From Pseudomonadota bacterium (lineage in GTDB: Bacteria; Pseudomonadota; Alphaproteobacteria; Acetobacterales; Acetobacteraceae): DNA of 20,560 nt. This document shows, in pieces, positions 7,763-16,492 of this stretch. A program made the position numbers and the translations under genes. The notes below the pieces were generated by a model. It worked only from the letters and a program-made list of their open reading frames with translations. It was not told where the DNA came from and ran no database searches. Within the stretch, counting starts at the first letter, position 1. Each line of letters opens with the position of its first letter. The DNA is taken from contig JAJZHU010000008.1 in NCBI GenBank assembly GCA_021798375.1, positions 1 to 20,560 on the forward strand, in the 5' to 3' direction.

Positions 7763-8536
7763 ATGTCGGACTCCGCAATATCTCCCAAACTGGCGCTGAT
7801 CACCGGCGCCAGCCGTGGTCTTGGTCGCAACACGGCGATCAGTCTGGCCAGGAAGGGCGTCGATAGCATCATCACCTATCATTCCAACCACGCCGAGGCC
7901 GAGGCCACCGTGGCGGCGATTGCCGAATTGGGGCGCACCGCGGTGGCGTTGCAGCTCGATTGCGGCGATGTGGCCTCGTTCGGCGATTTTGTGGCCCAAC
8001 TGCGGCAGGCGCTGCGAGAAGGCTGGGGGCAGGAACATTTCGATTATCTGGTCAACAACGCCGGAACCGGCCACCACGCCGCATTTGCCGATACCACCGA
8101 AGCCAATTTCGATCGTCTGGTGAATATTCACTTCAAGGGCGTGTATTTCCTGACCCAAAGGCTGCTGCCGCTGATCGTCGATGGTGGGCGTATCGTCAAT
8201 ATATCCAGCGGTCTGGTGCGTTTTGCGCTGCCCGGCATGTCGGCCTATGCCGCCATGAAGGGCGCGGTCGAAGTGCTGACCCGCTATCTGGCCAAGGAAC
8301 TGGGGGAGCGCGGCATCACCGCCAACACAGTGGCGCCCGGGGCCATCGAAACCGACTTTGGCGGTGGCCGCGTGCGCGACGACCCCGAAACCAACCGGGA
8401 CATCGCGGCGCAAACGGCGCTGGGACGGGTGGGTGTGGCGGATGACATCGGCCCGATGATCGCGGCGCTGCTGTCGGATGACAATCGTTGGGTGAACGCC
8501 CAGCGGATCGAGGTTTCCGGCGGGGCGTATCTATAG
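7763..8536 (+). CDS. Short-chain dehydrogenase/reductase (SDR)
   Basis: Classical SDR of 257 residues that oxidises or reduces a small alcohol/carbonyl substrate with NAD(P)(H). Rossmann nucleotide motif TGASRGLG (14-21), NNAG (98-101), and the catalytic set S149, Y162 and K166 in the SAYAAMKG segment; APGAIETDF (191-199) is the typical post-catalytic loop, and VSGGAYL the usual C-terminus. The Ser-Arg after TGA suggests NADP(H) preference (inference). A strong AGGAGG lies 6 bases before the ATG. It is alone on its strand between repeat B and a convergent small gene, so the substrate cannot be inferred from neighbours. Confidence 0.9.
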   Translation: MSDSAISPKLALITGASRGLGRNTAISLARKGVDSIITYHSNHAEAEATVAAIAELGRTAVALQLDCGDVASFGDFVAQLRQALREGWGQEHFDYLVNNAGTGHHAAFADTTEANFDRLVNIHFKGVYFLTQRLLPLIVDGGRIVNISSGLVRFALPGMSAYAAMKGAVEVLTRYLAKELGERGITANTVAPGAIETDFGGGRVRDDPETNRDIAAQTALGRVGVADDIGPMIAALLSDDNRWVNAQRIEVSGGAYL

Positions 8537-8569
8537 ATTTGACGGTGCTATGGATTTGACGGTGCTATC
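8536..8569. repeat. 17-bp perfect-type tandem duplication at convergent gene ends
   Basis: GATTTGACGGTGCTATG (8536-8552) is followed directly by a second copy differing only in the last base (8553-8569). The SDR stop codon ends at the first base of unit 1; the minus-strand small gene stops at 8565-8567 inside unit 2. Confidence 0.85.
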
Positions 8570-8780
8570 CGAATCGCTTGGCCTGCCGTGTCGCCAGCCA
8601 CCAGCCCGCGCCGCCGGCGACGGGGGCGGCGGGGAGGATGAACAACAGGCCGATCGGCTGGCCGTTGCCGGCCAAGGACAGGCCCAGCCCCAACAGCAGG
8701 CCGCCGACCAATGCGCCGGTGACGGCGGAAGATACGCCAAGCCAGATGATATCGCTGCGTTTGATGAGGTCGTTCTGCAT
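8565..8780 (-). CDS. Small two-helix membrane protein, hypothetical
   Basis: A 71-residue protein not recognised by family. It has a short charged N-terminus (MQNDLIKRSD), a first hydrophobic Gly/Ala/Leu-rich helix at about 11-37 (IIWLGVSSAVTGALVGG), a short polar turn with GNGQP, a second hydrophobic stretch at about 43-62 ending in GWWLA, and a basic tail RQAKRFG, which suggests a cytoplasmic C-terminus. Two competing frames on this strand give Pro/Ser/Arg-rich or Cys/Ser-rich products and look like shadows. The ribosome site is weak. It is divergent from rpsD, so its promoter would overlap the rpsD promoter region. Function unknown. Confidence 0.6.
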   Translation of the reverse strand: MQNDLIKRSDIIWLGVSSAVTGALVGGLLLGLGLSLAGNGQPIGLLFILPAAPVAGGAGWWLATRQAKRFG

Positions 8781-8808
8781 TTGCCGGGTACTCGTTGGGG
8801 TGATCTAA

Positions 8809-8837
8809 TTGACATCGACGCAAGAGCAGACTAGAAG
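8809..8837 (+). promoter_or_regulatory. Sigma-70-type promoter for rpsD
   Basis: A perfect TTGACA -35 (8809-8814), 17-base spacer, then TAGAAG (8832-8837) as -10. Transcription would begin near 8844, giving a leader of about 125 nt before the rpsD ATG at 8969. A ribosomal-protein gene is a natural owner of such a promoter. Confidence 0.7.
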
Positions 8838-8968
8838 CCCCCCCCATTGCCGGGAACGTGGACGGTCGGAATGCGATCGCGCCCGCCCTTGTTTAACCAC
8901 AGGGGCCTACCGGTGCAACAAGCCAGAACTGGAACAATCCAGGCGGCGCAGAATAAAGGAACGGGCGC

Positions 8969-9586
8969 ATGACGAAGCGCGCGGAAAGTAAGTACAAGAT
9001 CAATCGCCGTTTGGGCGTTAATCTTTGGGGTCGCGCGAAGTCGCCGATCAACAAGCGCGAATACGGTCCCGGCCAGCACGGCCAGCGCCGCAAGCAAAAG
9101 CCGACCGATTTCGGCATTCAGTTGATGGCCAAGCAGAAGCTCAAGGGCTACTACGGCAACATCGGCGAGAAGCAGTTTCGCAAATATTATGAAGAAGCCG
9201 TGCGCCGCAAGGGCGATACCGGCGAGAACTTCATCGAGATCCTGGAGCGTCGCCTCGACGCCGTGATCTATCGCTTGAAATTCGCGCTCACCCCGTTTGC
9301 CGCGCGCCAGTTCATCAACCATGGTCACATCACCGTCAATGGCAAGAAGGTGAACATCCCTTCGTTCCAGGTGCGCGACAATGACGTGATCGAAGTGCGC
9401 GAGAAGTCCAAGCAATTGGTGTGCGTGCTCGACGCTTCGCAAAATGGCGAACGCGACGTGCCGGAATATGTGGAAGTGGATCACCGCGCGATGAAGGGCC
9501 GTTTTGTACGCGCCCCGAAATTCGCCGATGTGCCCTATCCTGTGCAGATGGAACCGAACCTGGTCGTCGAATTTTATTCGCGCTGA
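8969..9586 (+). CDS. rpsD: 30S ribosomal protein S4
   Basis: Primary 16S rRNA-binding protein that nucleates assembly of the 30S subunit body. It has 205 residues, the usual size. The basic N-terminal region includes NRREYGPGQHG-like sequence at 29-38 (INKREYGPGQHG) without a CxxC zinc site, and the S4 RNA-binding domain spans about 92-155 (LERRLDAVIYRLKFA then GHITVNGKKVNIPS). The C-terminus VVEFYSR is typical. AAGGA lies 8 bases before the ATG. It is a single-gene unit with its own promoter and terminator, as in other alphaproteobacteria where rpsD is separate from the alpha operon. Confidence 0.98.
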   Translation: MTKRAESKYKINRRLGVNLWGRAKSPINKREYGPGQHGQRRKQKPTDFGIQLMAKQKLKGYYGNIGEKQFRKYYEEAVRRKGDTGENFIEILERRLDAVIYRLKFALTPFAARQFINHGHITVNGKKVNIPSFQVRDNDVIEVREKSKQLVCVLDASQNGERDVPEYVEVDHRAMKGRFVRAPKFADVPYPVQMEPNLVVEFYSR

Positions 9587-9608
9587 GTCTTGGTGGAATT
9601 TGTTTGCG

Positions 9609-9646
9609 AAACGCCGGGCAGTCATGTCCCGGCGTTTTGTGTTTTT
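9609..9646 (+). terminator. Intrinsic terminator of rpsD
   Basis: AAACGCCGGG (9609-9618) pairs with CCCGGCGTTT (9628-9637) across a 9-base loop and is followed by TTGTGTTTTT. It is GC-rich with a T-tract, 22 bases after the rpsD stop. Confidence 0.85.
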
Positions 9647-9660
9647 CAGGAGCTCCTCCC

Positions 9661-11196
9661 ATGACCGAGTTGGTCGATGAAATTGCCCGTCGCCGGACGT
9701 TTGCGATCATCTCGCATCCTGACGCGGGCAAGACGACGCTGACGGAACGTTTGTTGCGCCTGGGTGGGGCGATTCAATTGGCCGGCAATGTGCGCGCCAA
9801 GGGCGAGCGCCGGCGCACGCGGTCGGATTGGATGGGCATCGAGCGCGATCGCGGCATTTCGGTGGTAACGTCGGTGATGACGTTCGAGCACAAGGGCTGC
9901 GTGTTCAATCTGCTCGATACGCCGGGACATGAAGACTTTTCCGAGGACACCTATCGCACGCTGACCGCGGTGGACAGCGCGGTGATGGTGATCGACGCCG
10001 CCAAGGGGATCGAGGCGCGGACTCGCAAATTATTTGAAATTTGCCGGATGCGCGACATACCCATTATCACCTTCATCAACAAGATGGACCGCGAAAGCCG
10101 CGACCCGTTCGATTTGCTCGACGAAGTGGCCAGCGGGCTGGCGCTCGATACCACGCCCTTGACCTGGCCGGTGGGGCGGGCTGCCGAATTTGTGGGCACA
10201 TATGATTTGCGTGATGGGGATATGCGCCTGAAAGCCGATCTGGCGCCGGGCGATGCGCGGCTGGCGGCTTTGGCGGAAGAACTGGAACTGGTGCGCGGCG
10301 TGTTGCCCCCGTTTGACCGCGAGTCGTTCATGGCGGGGCATATGACGCCGGTGTTTTTCGGCTCGGCGATGAAAGAGATCGGCGTCGAGGATTTGCTGGA
10401 TGCTTTGGCCTCGTTCGGGCCGATGCCGCGCGACCAGGAAGCCGATACACGGGTGGTCGAGGCGACCGAGGCGCGGCTTACCGCGCTGGTGTTCAAAATT
10501 CAGGCAAATATGGACCCGAATCACCGCGATCGCATCGCGTTTGCGCGGGTTTGCTCCGGCAAGCTCACACGCGGAATGCGGTTGAAGCAGGTGCGCACGG
10601 GCAAGCAGATCCCGCTTCATGCGCCGCAATTCTTCTTTGCACGCGACCGCGTGTTGGCCGAGGAGGCTTATGCGGGCGATGTGGTGGGGATTCCCAACCA
10701 TGGCACGCTGCGAATCGGCGATACGCTGACCGACGAGGAAGATCTGAATTTCATTGGTGTGCCTCATTTTGCGCCAGAAATTTTGCGGCGTGTGCGTCTG
10801 GATGATGCAATGAAGGCCAAAAAGCTGCGTCAGGCGCTGCAGGAATTGGCAGAAGAGGGTGTTGTGCAGCTTTTTCGTCCAGCGGATGGCGCTTCTCCCA
10901 TCGTTGGCGTGGTGGGCAGCCTGCAGTTGGATGTGCTGCAAGCACGCTTGATGGGGGAATACGGGGTTTCGATCGGCTTCGAGTCGGTGCAGTTCTCGTT
11001 GGCGCGTTGGGTGTTCGGCGAAAAACGTGATCTGGAGAAATTCCTGGAAGACCAACGCAACGCGATTGCGTTGGATGTGGATGGCGACCCGGTATTCCTT
11101 GCCACATCAGCGTTTATGATGCGCCGCACAATCGAAGCCAACCCAAGGTTGAGCTTTCGCGACATCAAAGACTTCCGCGTCGAGAAGCAAAATTGA
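9661..11196 (+). CDS. prfC: Peptide chain release factor 3
   Basis: Translational GTPase that removes RF1/RF2 from the ribosome after peptide release. It has 511 residues (E. coli 529). GTPase motifs: G1 SHPDAGKTT (18-26), RGIS switch I (64-67), G3 DTPGH (86-90) and G4 NKMD (140-143); the RF3-specific block GKLTRGMRLKQVRTGK and the C-terminal segment ending in FRDIKDFRVEKQN match the family. The ATG at 9661 is chosen for its AGGAG site 8 bases upstream and the family N-terminus; the frame is open back to 9421 but overlaps rpsD. It starts only 14 bases after the rpsD terminator's T-run, so expression depends on readthrough or an unseen promoter. RF3 is patchily distributed among bacteria. Confidence 0.96.
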   Translation: MTELVDEIARRRTFAIISHPDAGKTTLTERLLRLGGAIQLAGNVRAKGERRRTRSDWMGIERDRGISVVTSVMTFEHKGCVFNLLDTPGHEDFSEDTYRTLTAVDSAVMVIDAAKGIEARTRKLFEICRMRDIPIITFINKMDRESRDPFDLLDEVASGLALDTTPLTWPVGRAAEFVGTYDLRDGDMRLKADLAPGDARLAALAEELELVRGVLPPFDRESFMAGHMTPVFFGSAMKEIGVEDLLDALASFGPMPRDQEADTRVVEATEARLTALVFKIQANMDPNHRDRIAFARVCSGKLTRGMRLKQVRTGKQIPLHAPQFFFARDRVLAEEAYAGDVVGIPNHGTLRIGDTLTDEEDLNFIGVPHFAPEILRRVRLDDAMKAKKLRQALQELAEEGVVQLFRPADGASPIVGVVGSLQLDVLQARLMGEYGVSIGFESVQFSLARWVFGEKRDLEKFLEDQRNAIALDVDGDPVFLATSAFMMRRTIEANPRLSFRDIKDFRVEKQN

Positions 11197-11204
11197 CGCT
11201 TGAT

Positions 11205-11222
11205 CGTGGCATTTTAGCCACG
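11205..11222. promoter_or_regulatory. Palindrome upstream of the porin, possible enhancer site
   Basis: CGTGGC ATTTTA GCCACG is a perfect 6-bp dyad 8 bases after the prfC stop. It lacks a T-tract, so it is a poor terminator. Its centre is about 80 bp upstream of the start site expected from the sigma-54 element, the usual distance for an enhancer-binding protein site. The role is inferred. Confidence 0.4.
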
Positions 11223-11267
11223 GTTGCTCGCGATGAAGTTGTAAATCCGGCACTGATTTTCCAGGTT

Positions 11268-11283
11268 TGGCACGCCTCATGCA
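11268..11283 (+). promoter_or_regulatory. Sigma-54 (RpoN) promoter candidate for the porin gene
   Basis: TGGCACGCCTCATGCA fits the -24/-12 consensus TGGCAC(G)N4TTGC(A/T), with invariant GG and GC separated by exactly 10 bases and one mismatch (ATGCA for TTGCA). It ends 73 bases before the porin ATG, and no better sigma-70 site is evident in between. Confidence 0.6.
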
Positions 11284-11356
11284 AGACACATGTGGTTAAT
11301 CGCGGGTCTCTGTTGGGCCGCGCGGTCCCTTTGGTAAGTCAGCATAGGATAACCAG

Positions 11357-12661
11357 ATGCTTCAGAATGCTCTTCACGCGGCTTCAGCCGGTCAGGTTTC
11401 GAAGGCCAAACGCGCCTACAGCGTTCTTCGCCTTTCCTTCGCCTGCGCGATGGCCTGTTTCACGTTGGGCGCGATCCAGGCCGCTCATGCGCAAAGCGCC
11501 CCCGCCGCTGCTCCGGCCACGCCGGCCGCTCCGGCCGATTGGACCAGCACCATCAAATACTCGGGCGAAATCGATGGCGGTATTTCGGGCAATGTCGATT
11601 CTCCCAAAAGCGGGTTGAATTTTGGTCAATCGACCACGGACCATGCCAATCAGGCGACGTTGAACGCGGTATTCGCCACCATCGAACGCGATCCCGACAC
11701 CACCACCTCGACCTTTGATTGGGGTTTCAAGCTCCAGGGCGAATATGGTTCGGACGTGCGCTATAATCGTTATGTCGGCGAATTCAACAACCAAAGCAGC
11801 CGTTATATGGGCGAAGTCGCTCAGGCCTATTTGACCGCGCACATTGGCGGCTTGTTTGCCGGCGGCACGGACATCACGGTTGGTCAGTATGTCACCCCGC
11901 TGGGCGATGAAGTGATCGATCCGCGCGCCAATCCGTTTTATTCACACTCCTACATCTACTCCTATGGTCTGCCGGTGGTGCATACGGGCGGCTATGCGGT
12001 GTTGCATCCGGCGATTGCCGATATTTATGTCGGCATGGACAGCGGCGTGAACACCACCGTTGGCAACGGCGACAACAACGGCTCGGCTTCCTATATGTTC
12101 GGCCTTGGCAAGACCGTTGGCCCCGTCACGGTGTTGGCGTTGGTACATTTCGGGCCGGAAGATTATCACGACAACAAGCATGATCGCACCTATGCCGACG
12201 CCGTGATCACCTATAAGGCAACCACGGCGCTGACGCTGACCACCGAACTCGATTATGTGAATGACGCGCTTTACAAGGCCACCGCTTTTGGCGCGTCCGA
12301 ATATGCGGGTTATGCGCTGAATGCCAACACCACGCTGAATGGCCGCATCGAAGTATTCGACGATGAGAACCACTTCTTCGTGGGCAATCCGCTGACCAAC
12401 AATGCTCCGATTTTGGCGCAAGATGGCGGCGTGGCCCCTTATCTTGGCGCTTCCAAGGGCGTCACCTACGGCGAGTTGACACTCGGCGTGACCTATAACC
12501 CGCCCGGCTTGCCTGGCCCGTTGAGCACGCTGGAAATTCGTCCGGAAGTTCGTGTCGATACGGCGATGAATGGCGCCAAAGTGTTCAACACCGATAGCAT
12601 GGGCGCCGGCGGCAAGGCAGATCAAGTGACCCTCGCCGCCGATTTGAATCTCTCGTTCTAA
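11357..12661 (+). CDS. Outer-membrane beta-barrel porin (BBP2/OmpL-like family)
   Basis: A 434-residue secreted protein. The signal peptide has an unusually long basic n-region (about 24 residues), hydrophobic core LRLSFACAMACFTLGAI and an AHA cleavage site at 43-45, then an Ala/Pro-rich linker (46-60). The mature part consists of alternating amphipathic strands rich in Gly, Asn, Asp and Tyr, and ends in LAADLNLSF with the terminal Phe recognised by the BAM complex. The layout (GEIDGGI start, GGTDITVGQYVTPLGDE, final strand) resembles 'putative beta-barrel porin-2' proteins. Substrate is unknown; the possible RpoN control hints at nitrogen or carbon-source dependence. AGGA lies 7 bases before the ATG. 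It is monocistronic, with a strong terminator. Confidence 0.85.
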   Translation: MLQNALHAASAGQVSKAKRAYSVLRLSFACAMACFTLGAIQAAHAQSAPAAAPATPAAPADWTSTIKYSGEIDGGISGNVDSPKSGLNFGQSTTDHANQATLNAVFATIERDPDTTTSTFDWGFKLQGEYGSDVRYNRYVGEFNNQSSRYMGEVAQAYLTAHIGGLFAGGTDITVGQYVTPLGDEVIDPRANPFYSHSYIYSYGLPVVHTGGYAVLHPAIADIYVGMDSGVNTTVGNGDNNGSASYMFGLGKTVGPVTVLALVHFGPEDYHDNKHDRTYADAVITYKATTALTLTTELDYVNDALYKATAFGASEYAGYALNANTTLNGRIEVFDDENHFFVGNPLTNNAPILAQDGGVAPYLGASKGVTYGELTLGVTYNPPGLPGPLSTLEIRPEVRVDTAMNGAKVFNTDSMGAGGKADQVTLAADLNLSF

Positions 12662-12681
12662 TCGACGTTGCCGCATAAAAG

Positions 12682-12712
12682 AAAAGCCCGGTCATTTGAC
12701 CGGGCTTTTTTT
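12682..12712. terminator. Bidirectional intrinsic terminator between porin and thiolase genes
   Basis: AAAAGCCCGGTC (12682-12693), loop ATTT, GACCGGGCTTTT (12698-12709): 12-bp perfect arms followed by more T on the plus strand and preceded by A-rich sequence, so it serves both convergent genes. Confidence 0.92.
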
Positions 12713-12732
12713 GTGCCGTCGGGTGATGGGAT

Positions 12733-13932
<1,200 letters not shown>

Positions 13933-13990
13933 CGCCAGATTGCTCCATTCATCGGTGCGGTAGCGCGAAGTCACGCTTGGGGGACAAATT

Positions 13991-14192
13991 AAATATAAGT
14001 TAAATCAATAAGTTAAAGAAAGAGGAGAATCTTCTTTTTTGAAAAAAGAAGCAAAAAACTTTTATTAATTTTAGAGCCGCACAAATTATCCGGATTGTGC
14101 CGTAATAAAATCGAACAAAGTTTTTTTGCTTCTTTTTGTTCACAAAAAGAAGATTCTTCCCTCATGTTAGCTTATTGATTTTACTAATATTA
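13991..14192. repeat. Most complete copy (C) of the AT-rich nested palindrome family, about 200 bp
   Basis: The outer arms (13991-14012 and 14171-14192) match at 19 of 22 positions when inverted, and share TAAATCAATAAG / TAAAATCAATAAG. Inside are a left hairpin, CTTCTTTTTT (14031-14040) with AAAAAAGAAG (14042-14051), and a right hairpin, CTTCTTTTTGT (14129-14139) with ACAAAAAGAAG (14142-14152). Links GCAAAAAACTTTT and CAAAGTTTTTTTGC are inverted copies. A central dyad GCACAA (14079-14084) / TTGTGC (14095-14100) surrounds ATCCGGAT. The right boundary (14190-14192) is the stop codon of the acyl-CoA synthetase gene. No ORF is inside. Confidence 0.88.
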
Positions 14193-16361
14193 TTTTGATA
14201 TGCTCGCTTTGGCCTTGAAAATAATCCGCGCGTCAACCGCCATGCATCCGTCGTTCAAGGCCAGGCAGGGGTTCAGATCCACCTGATCGACCTCGGGATG
14301 TTCGTCGAGCAGACGGCCCAGCGCCACCAGCGTTTCGGCAATGGCATCGACATTCATCCTGCCTTTGCCGCGAGCGCCGTCGATCAAAGCCGCGGGCAGC
14401 GTGTCCCGGATCAACGCGCGGGCTTCCACCACATCGAACGGCGCCAGCCGGAAGCCCACCCGCTTGAGCACTTCGACGTAAATGCCGCCCAGGCCGAACA
14501 TGACCACCGGGCCGAACAGCTTGTCGCGGATCGCGCCCAGCACCAGTTCGGTCGCCGACGGCATCATTTTCTGCACCAGAACTTGCGGCTGGTGAATATT
14601 GGGCGCGGCTTTGCGGACGTTTTCGACCAATTGCGCGTAAGACCGTTCCAGCATGCTGTCGGAATTGACGCCGAGCATCACGCCGCCGATATCGGATTTG
14701 TGCAAAATCTGCGCCGACACCACCTTGAGCACGACCGGATAGCCGATCTTGTTCGCAACCTGCAACGCGCCTTCAAGCGTATCCACCAGATCGAACGGCG
14801 GTACATCGATGCCATATTGCCGGCACACGGCATAGGCCTCGGGTTCCAGCAGGCTGATTCGCCCCTCGTTAGACGCGCTGGAAATCAATTGCGCGGTGGG
14901 ACCTTCGCTGCGGCGTGTTACCGGAGGCTTGGCGACCACCAACGCTTCGGTTGCCTGACGTGCGGCGTAGCCGGAAAGATTGGCTGCAATCCTGGCGACC
15001 GTGTCGGAATGATCGAACGTCGGCAGGCCCGCTTTTTCCAGACCCAGCCGCAATTCATTGGCGAAATCACCGAAGATGACGGCATTGAGCAGCGGCTTTT
15101 TGTCGCCGGTTTGGCCTTCATAGGCGTCCACCACCGCCTTTGCCAGCAACGCCTGATCATAGAACGCGCTGGGGCCCAGGATCTGGATCACCGCATCGAC
15201 GTTCGGGTCTTTGAACAGCAGCGTCAGCGCCTGGTTGTGGAGCTGGTCGGAGTTGGTCGCGGTGAGGTCGATATAGCCGGGCGGGGAGCCGATATTGGCG
15301 GCGGAGGGTAGAATTTCTTTCAGCGCCGCATGGGTTTCGCGCGTGAACGGCGACATCTCGATGCCGTCGATCACGGAAATCTGATCGATGCACAAAGTTC
15401 CCGGACCGCCCATGTGGGTGAGCACGGCGAAGCGATTGCTGGCCGGGGTCGGCAGTTTGGAGAAGGCGCGCAGCGTGTCGCAAAATTCCGACGCCGTGTT
15501 GGCACGTATCAGCCCATATTGCTTGAACGCGCCATCATAGATGGCATCGGCCCCGGCGATGGCGCCGGTGTGGGAAAGGGCCGCCGCCGTTCCCAGTTCG
15601 CTGCGGCCGCTTTTCAGGACCACGATCGGTTTGGTCAACGAGACTTCGCGCGCGATCTCGAAAAAGCTGCGCGGGTCGGCAAGGCCTTCCAGATAGATGC
15701 CGATGACCTTGGTGGTGTCGTCGTTCTTGAGGAACATCAGCAATTCATCGATCTGCACGTCGGCCATGTTGCCGACGGAGACGAATTTATTGAGACCCAC
15801 GCGGCCGTTGGTGCCGGACGCGAACAGGAATGCATTGCCGAAGGCGCCGCTCTGGGTGAGGATGCTGATGCCGCCGCTTGGATAATGCCCGATGTCGAAA
15901 TTGCTGTTGAACCCGCTCGCGGTGTCGATGACGCCGACGCAATTCGGGCCGATGAGGCGGATGGAAGCCGAGCGCAGGGTATCGATCAGCTCTTTTTCCC
16001 GCTGGCTGCCCTCGGCGGTTGGTACCTCGCCGAAGCCTGCCGACATGCACAGCACCGCCCCGACGTCGTTGAATTTTTTCTTTCTCTCGACAAGCTCTTG
16101 CGCCACCGCCAAGGTCCGTTCGGCCGAAACGAGCAGCACGCAAAGTTCCACCGGCTCTTGGATGTCAAGCACGCTTTTGTAGCATGGCAGACCGAGGATG
16201 GTCGGCTCGCGCGGATTGACGGGGAAAATCTTGCCGCGATAGCCCATCGCAATCATGTTGCGAATGACACTGTATCCCGGTTTTTTTGGATCCGTGGTAG
16301 CGCCCACGACGGCAACGCTTTTTGGATTAAAAAAGACGTTCAATGCTGAAACATCTTGCAT
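14190..16361 (-). CDS. Acyl-CoA synthetase, NDP-forming (acetate-CoA ligase family)
   Basis: Forms an acyl-CoA from a carboxylic acid, CoA and ATP with release of ADP and phosphate, through a phosphohistidine. It has 723 residues with fused alpha and beta parts. The CoA-binding Rossmann domain (about 5-125) contains VAVVGAT; the succinyl-CoA-ligase-like domain has GPNCVG (138-143), and the phosphoacceptor His is in ALSHTGAIAGADA (about 264). The C-terminal ATP-grasp domain (about 515-720) includes GYPVVLKVVSAQILHKSD (split near 565-582) and a DLNPC metal-site segment. GGGAG lies 4 or 7 bases before two adjacent ATGs; I chose the second. It follows gcdH on the same strand after 131 bp, so the substrate could be glutarate or a related acid (inference). 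Confidence 0.92.
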   Translation of the reverse strand: MQDVSALNVFFNPKSVAVVGATTDPKKPGYSVIRNMIAMGYRGKIFPVNPREPTILGLPCYKSVLDIQEPVELCVLLVSAERTLAVAQELVERKKKFNDVGAVLCMSAGFGEVPTAEGSQREKELIDTLRSASIRLIGPNCVGVIDTASGFNSNFDIGHYPSGGISILTQSGAFGNAFLFASGTNGRVGLNKFVSVGNMADVQIDELLMFLKNDDTTKVIGIYLEGLADPRSFFEIAREVSLTKPIVVLKSGRSELGTAAALSHTGAIAGADAIYDGAFKQYGLIRANTASEFCDTLRAFSKLPTPASNRFAVLTHMGGPGTLCIDQISVIDGIEMSPFTRETHAALKEILPSAANIGSPPGYIDLTATNSDQLHNQALTLLFKDPNVDAVIQILGPSAFYDQALLAKAVVDAYEGQTGDKKPLLNAVIFGDFANELRLGLEKAGLPTFDHSDTVARIAANLSGYAARQATEALVVAKPPVTRRSEGPTAQLISSASNEGRISLLEPEAYAVCRQYGIDVPPFDLVDTLEGALQVANKIGYPVVLKVVSAQILHKSDIGGVMLGVNSDSMLERSYAQLVENVRKAAPNIHQPQVLVQKMMPSATELVLGAIRDKLFGPVVMFGLGGIYVEVLKRVGFRLAPFDVVEARALIRDTLPAALIDGARGKGRMNVDAIAETLVALGRLLDEHPEVDQVDLNPCLALNDGCMAVDARIIFKAKASISK

Positions 16362-16416
16362 CATTACACTCCCGAAGCCTGTGGCCCGCGTCGATGGGGC
16401 CGATAACGCCAAACGT

Positions 16417-16466
16417 TCAGCCGCCTCTCGTGGTCATGACATCGTCTTAACAGAGAGGCAGGCTGA
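16417..16466. other. Long hairpin between gcdH and the acyl-CoA synthetase gene
   Basis: TCAGCCGCCTCTC (16417-16429) pairs with GAGAGGCAGGCTGA (16453-16466) with a single bulged base and a 23-base loop. No T-run follows on the minus strand, so it is not a simple terminator; it could stabilise the mRNA, set the ratio of the two products, or bind a regulator. Confidence 0.6.
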
Positions 16467-16492
16467 CGCCGTGGTGCGAATTGTTCTTAGGC

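Noticed and set aside
9421..9660. N-terminal extension of prfC
   Set aside because: It overlaps rpsD and its terminator, and has no homology; the ATG at 9661 has a proper ribosome site.
13991..14192. Repeat copy C as a CRISPR or integron attC site
   Set aside because: No regularly spaced direct repeats, no cas or integrase genes, and the arms do not match attC core sites.
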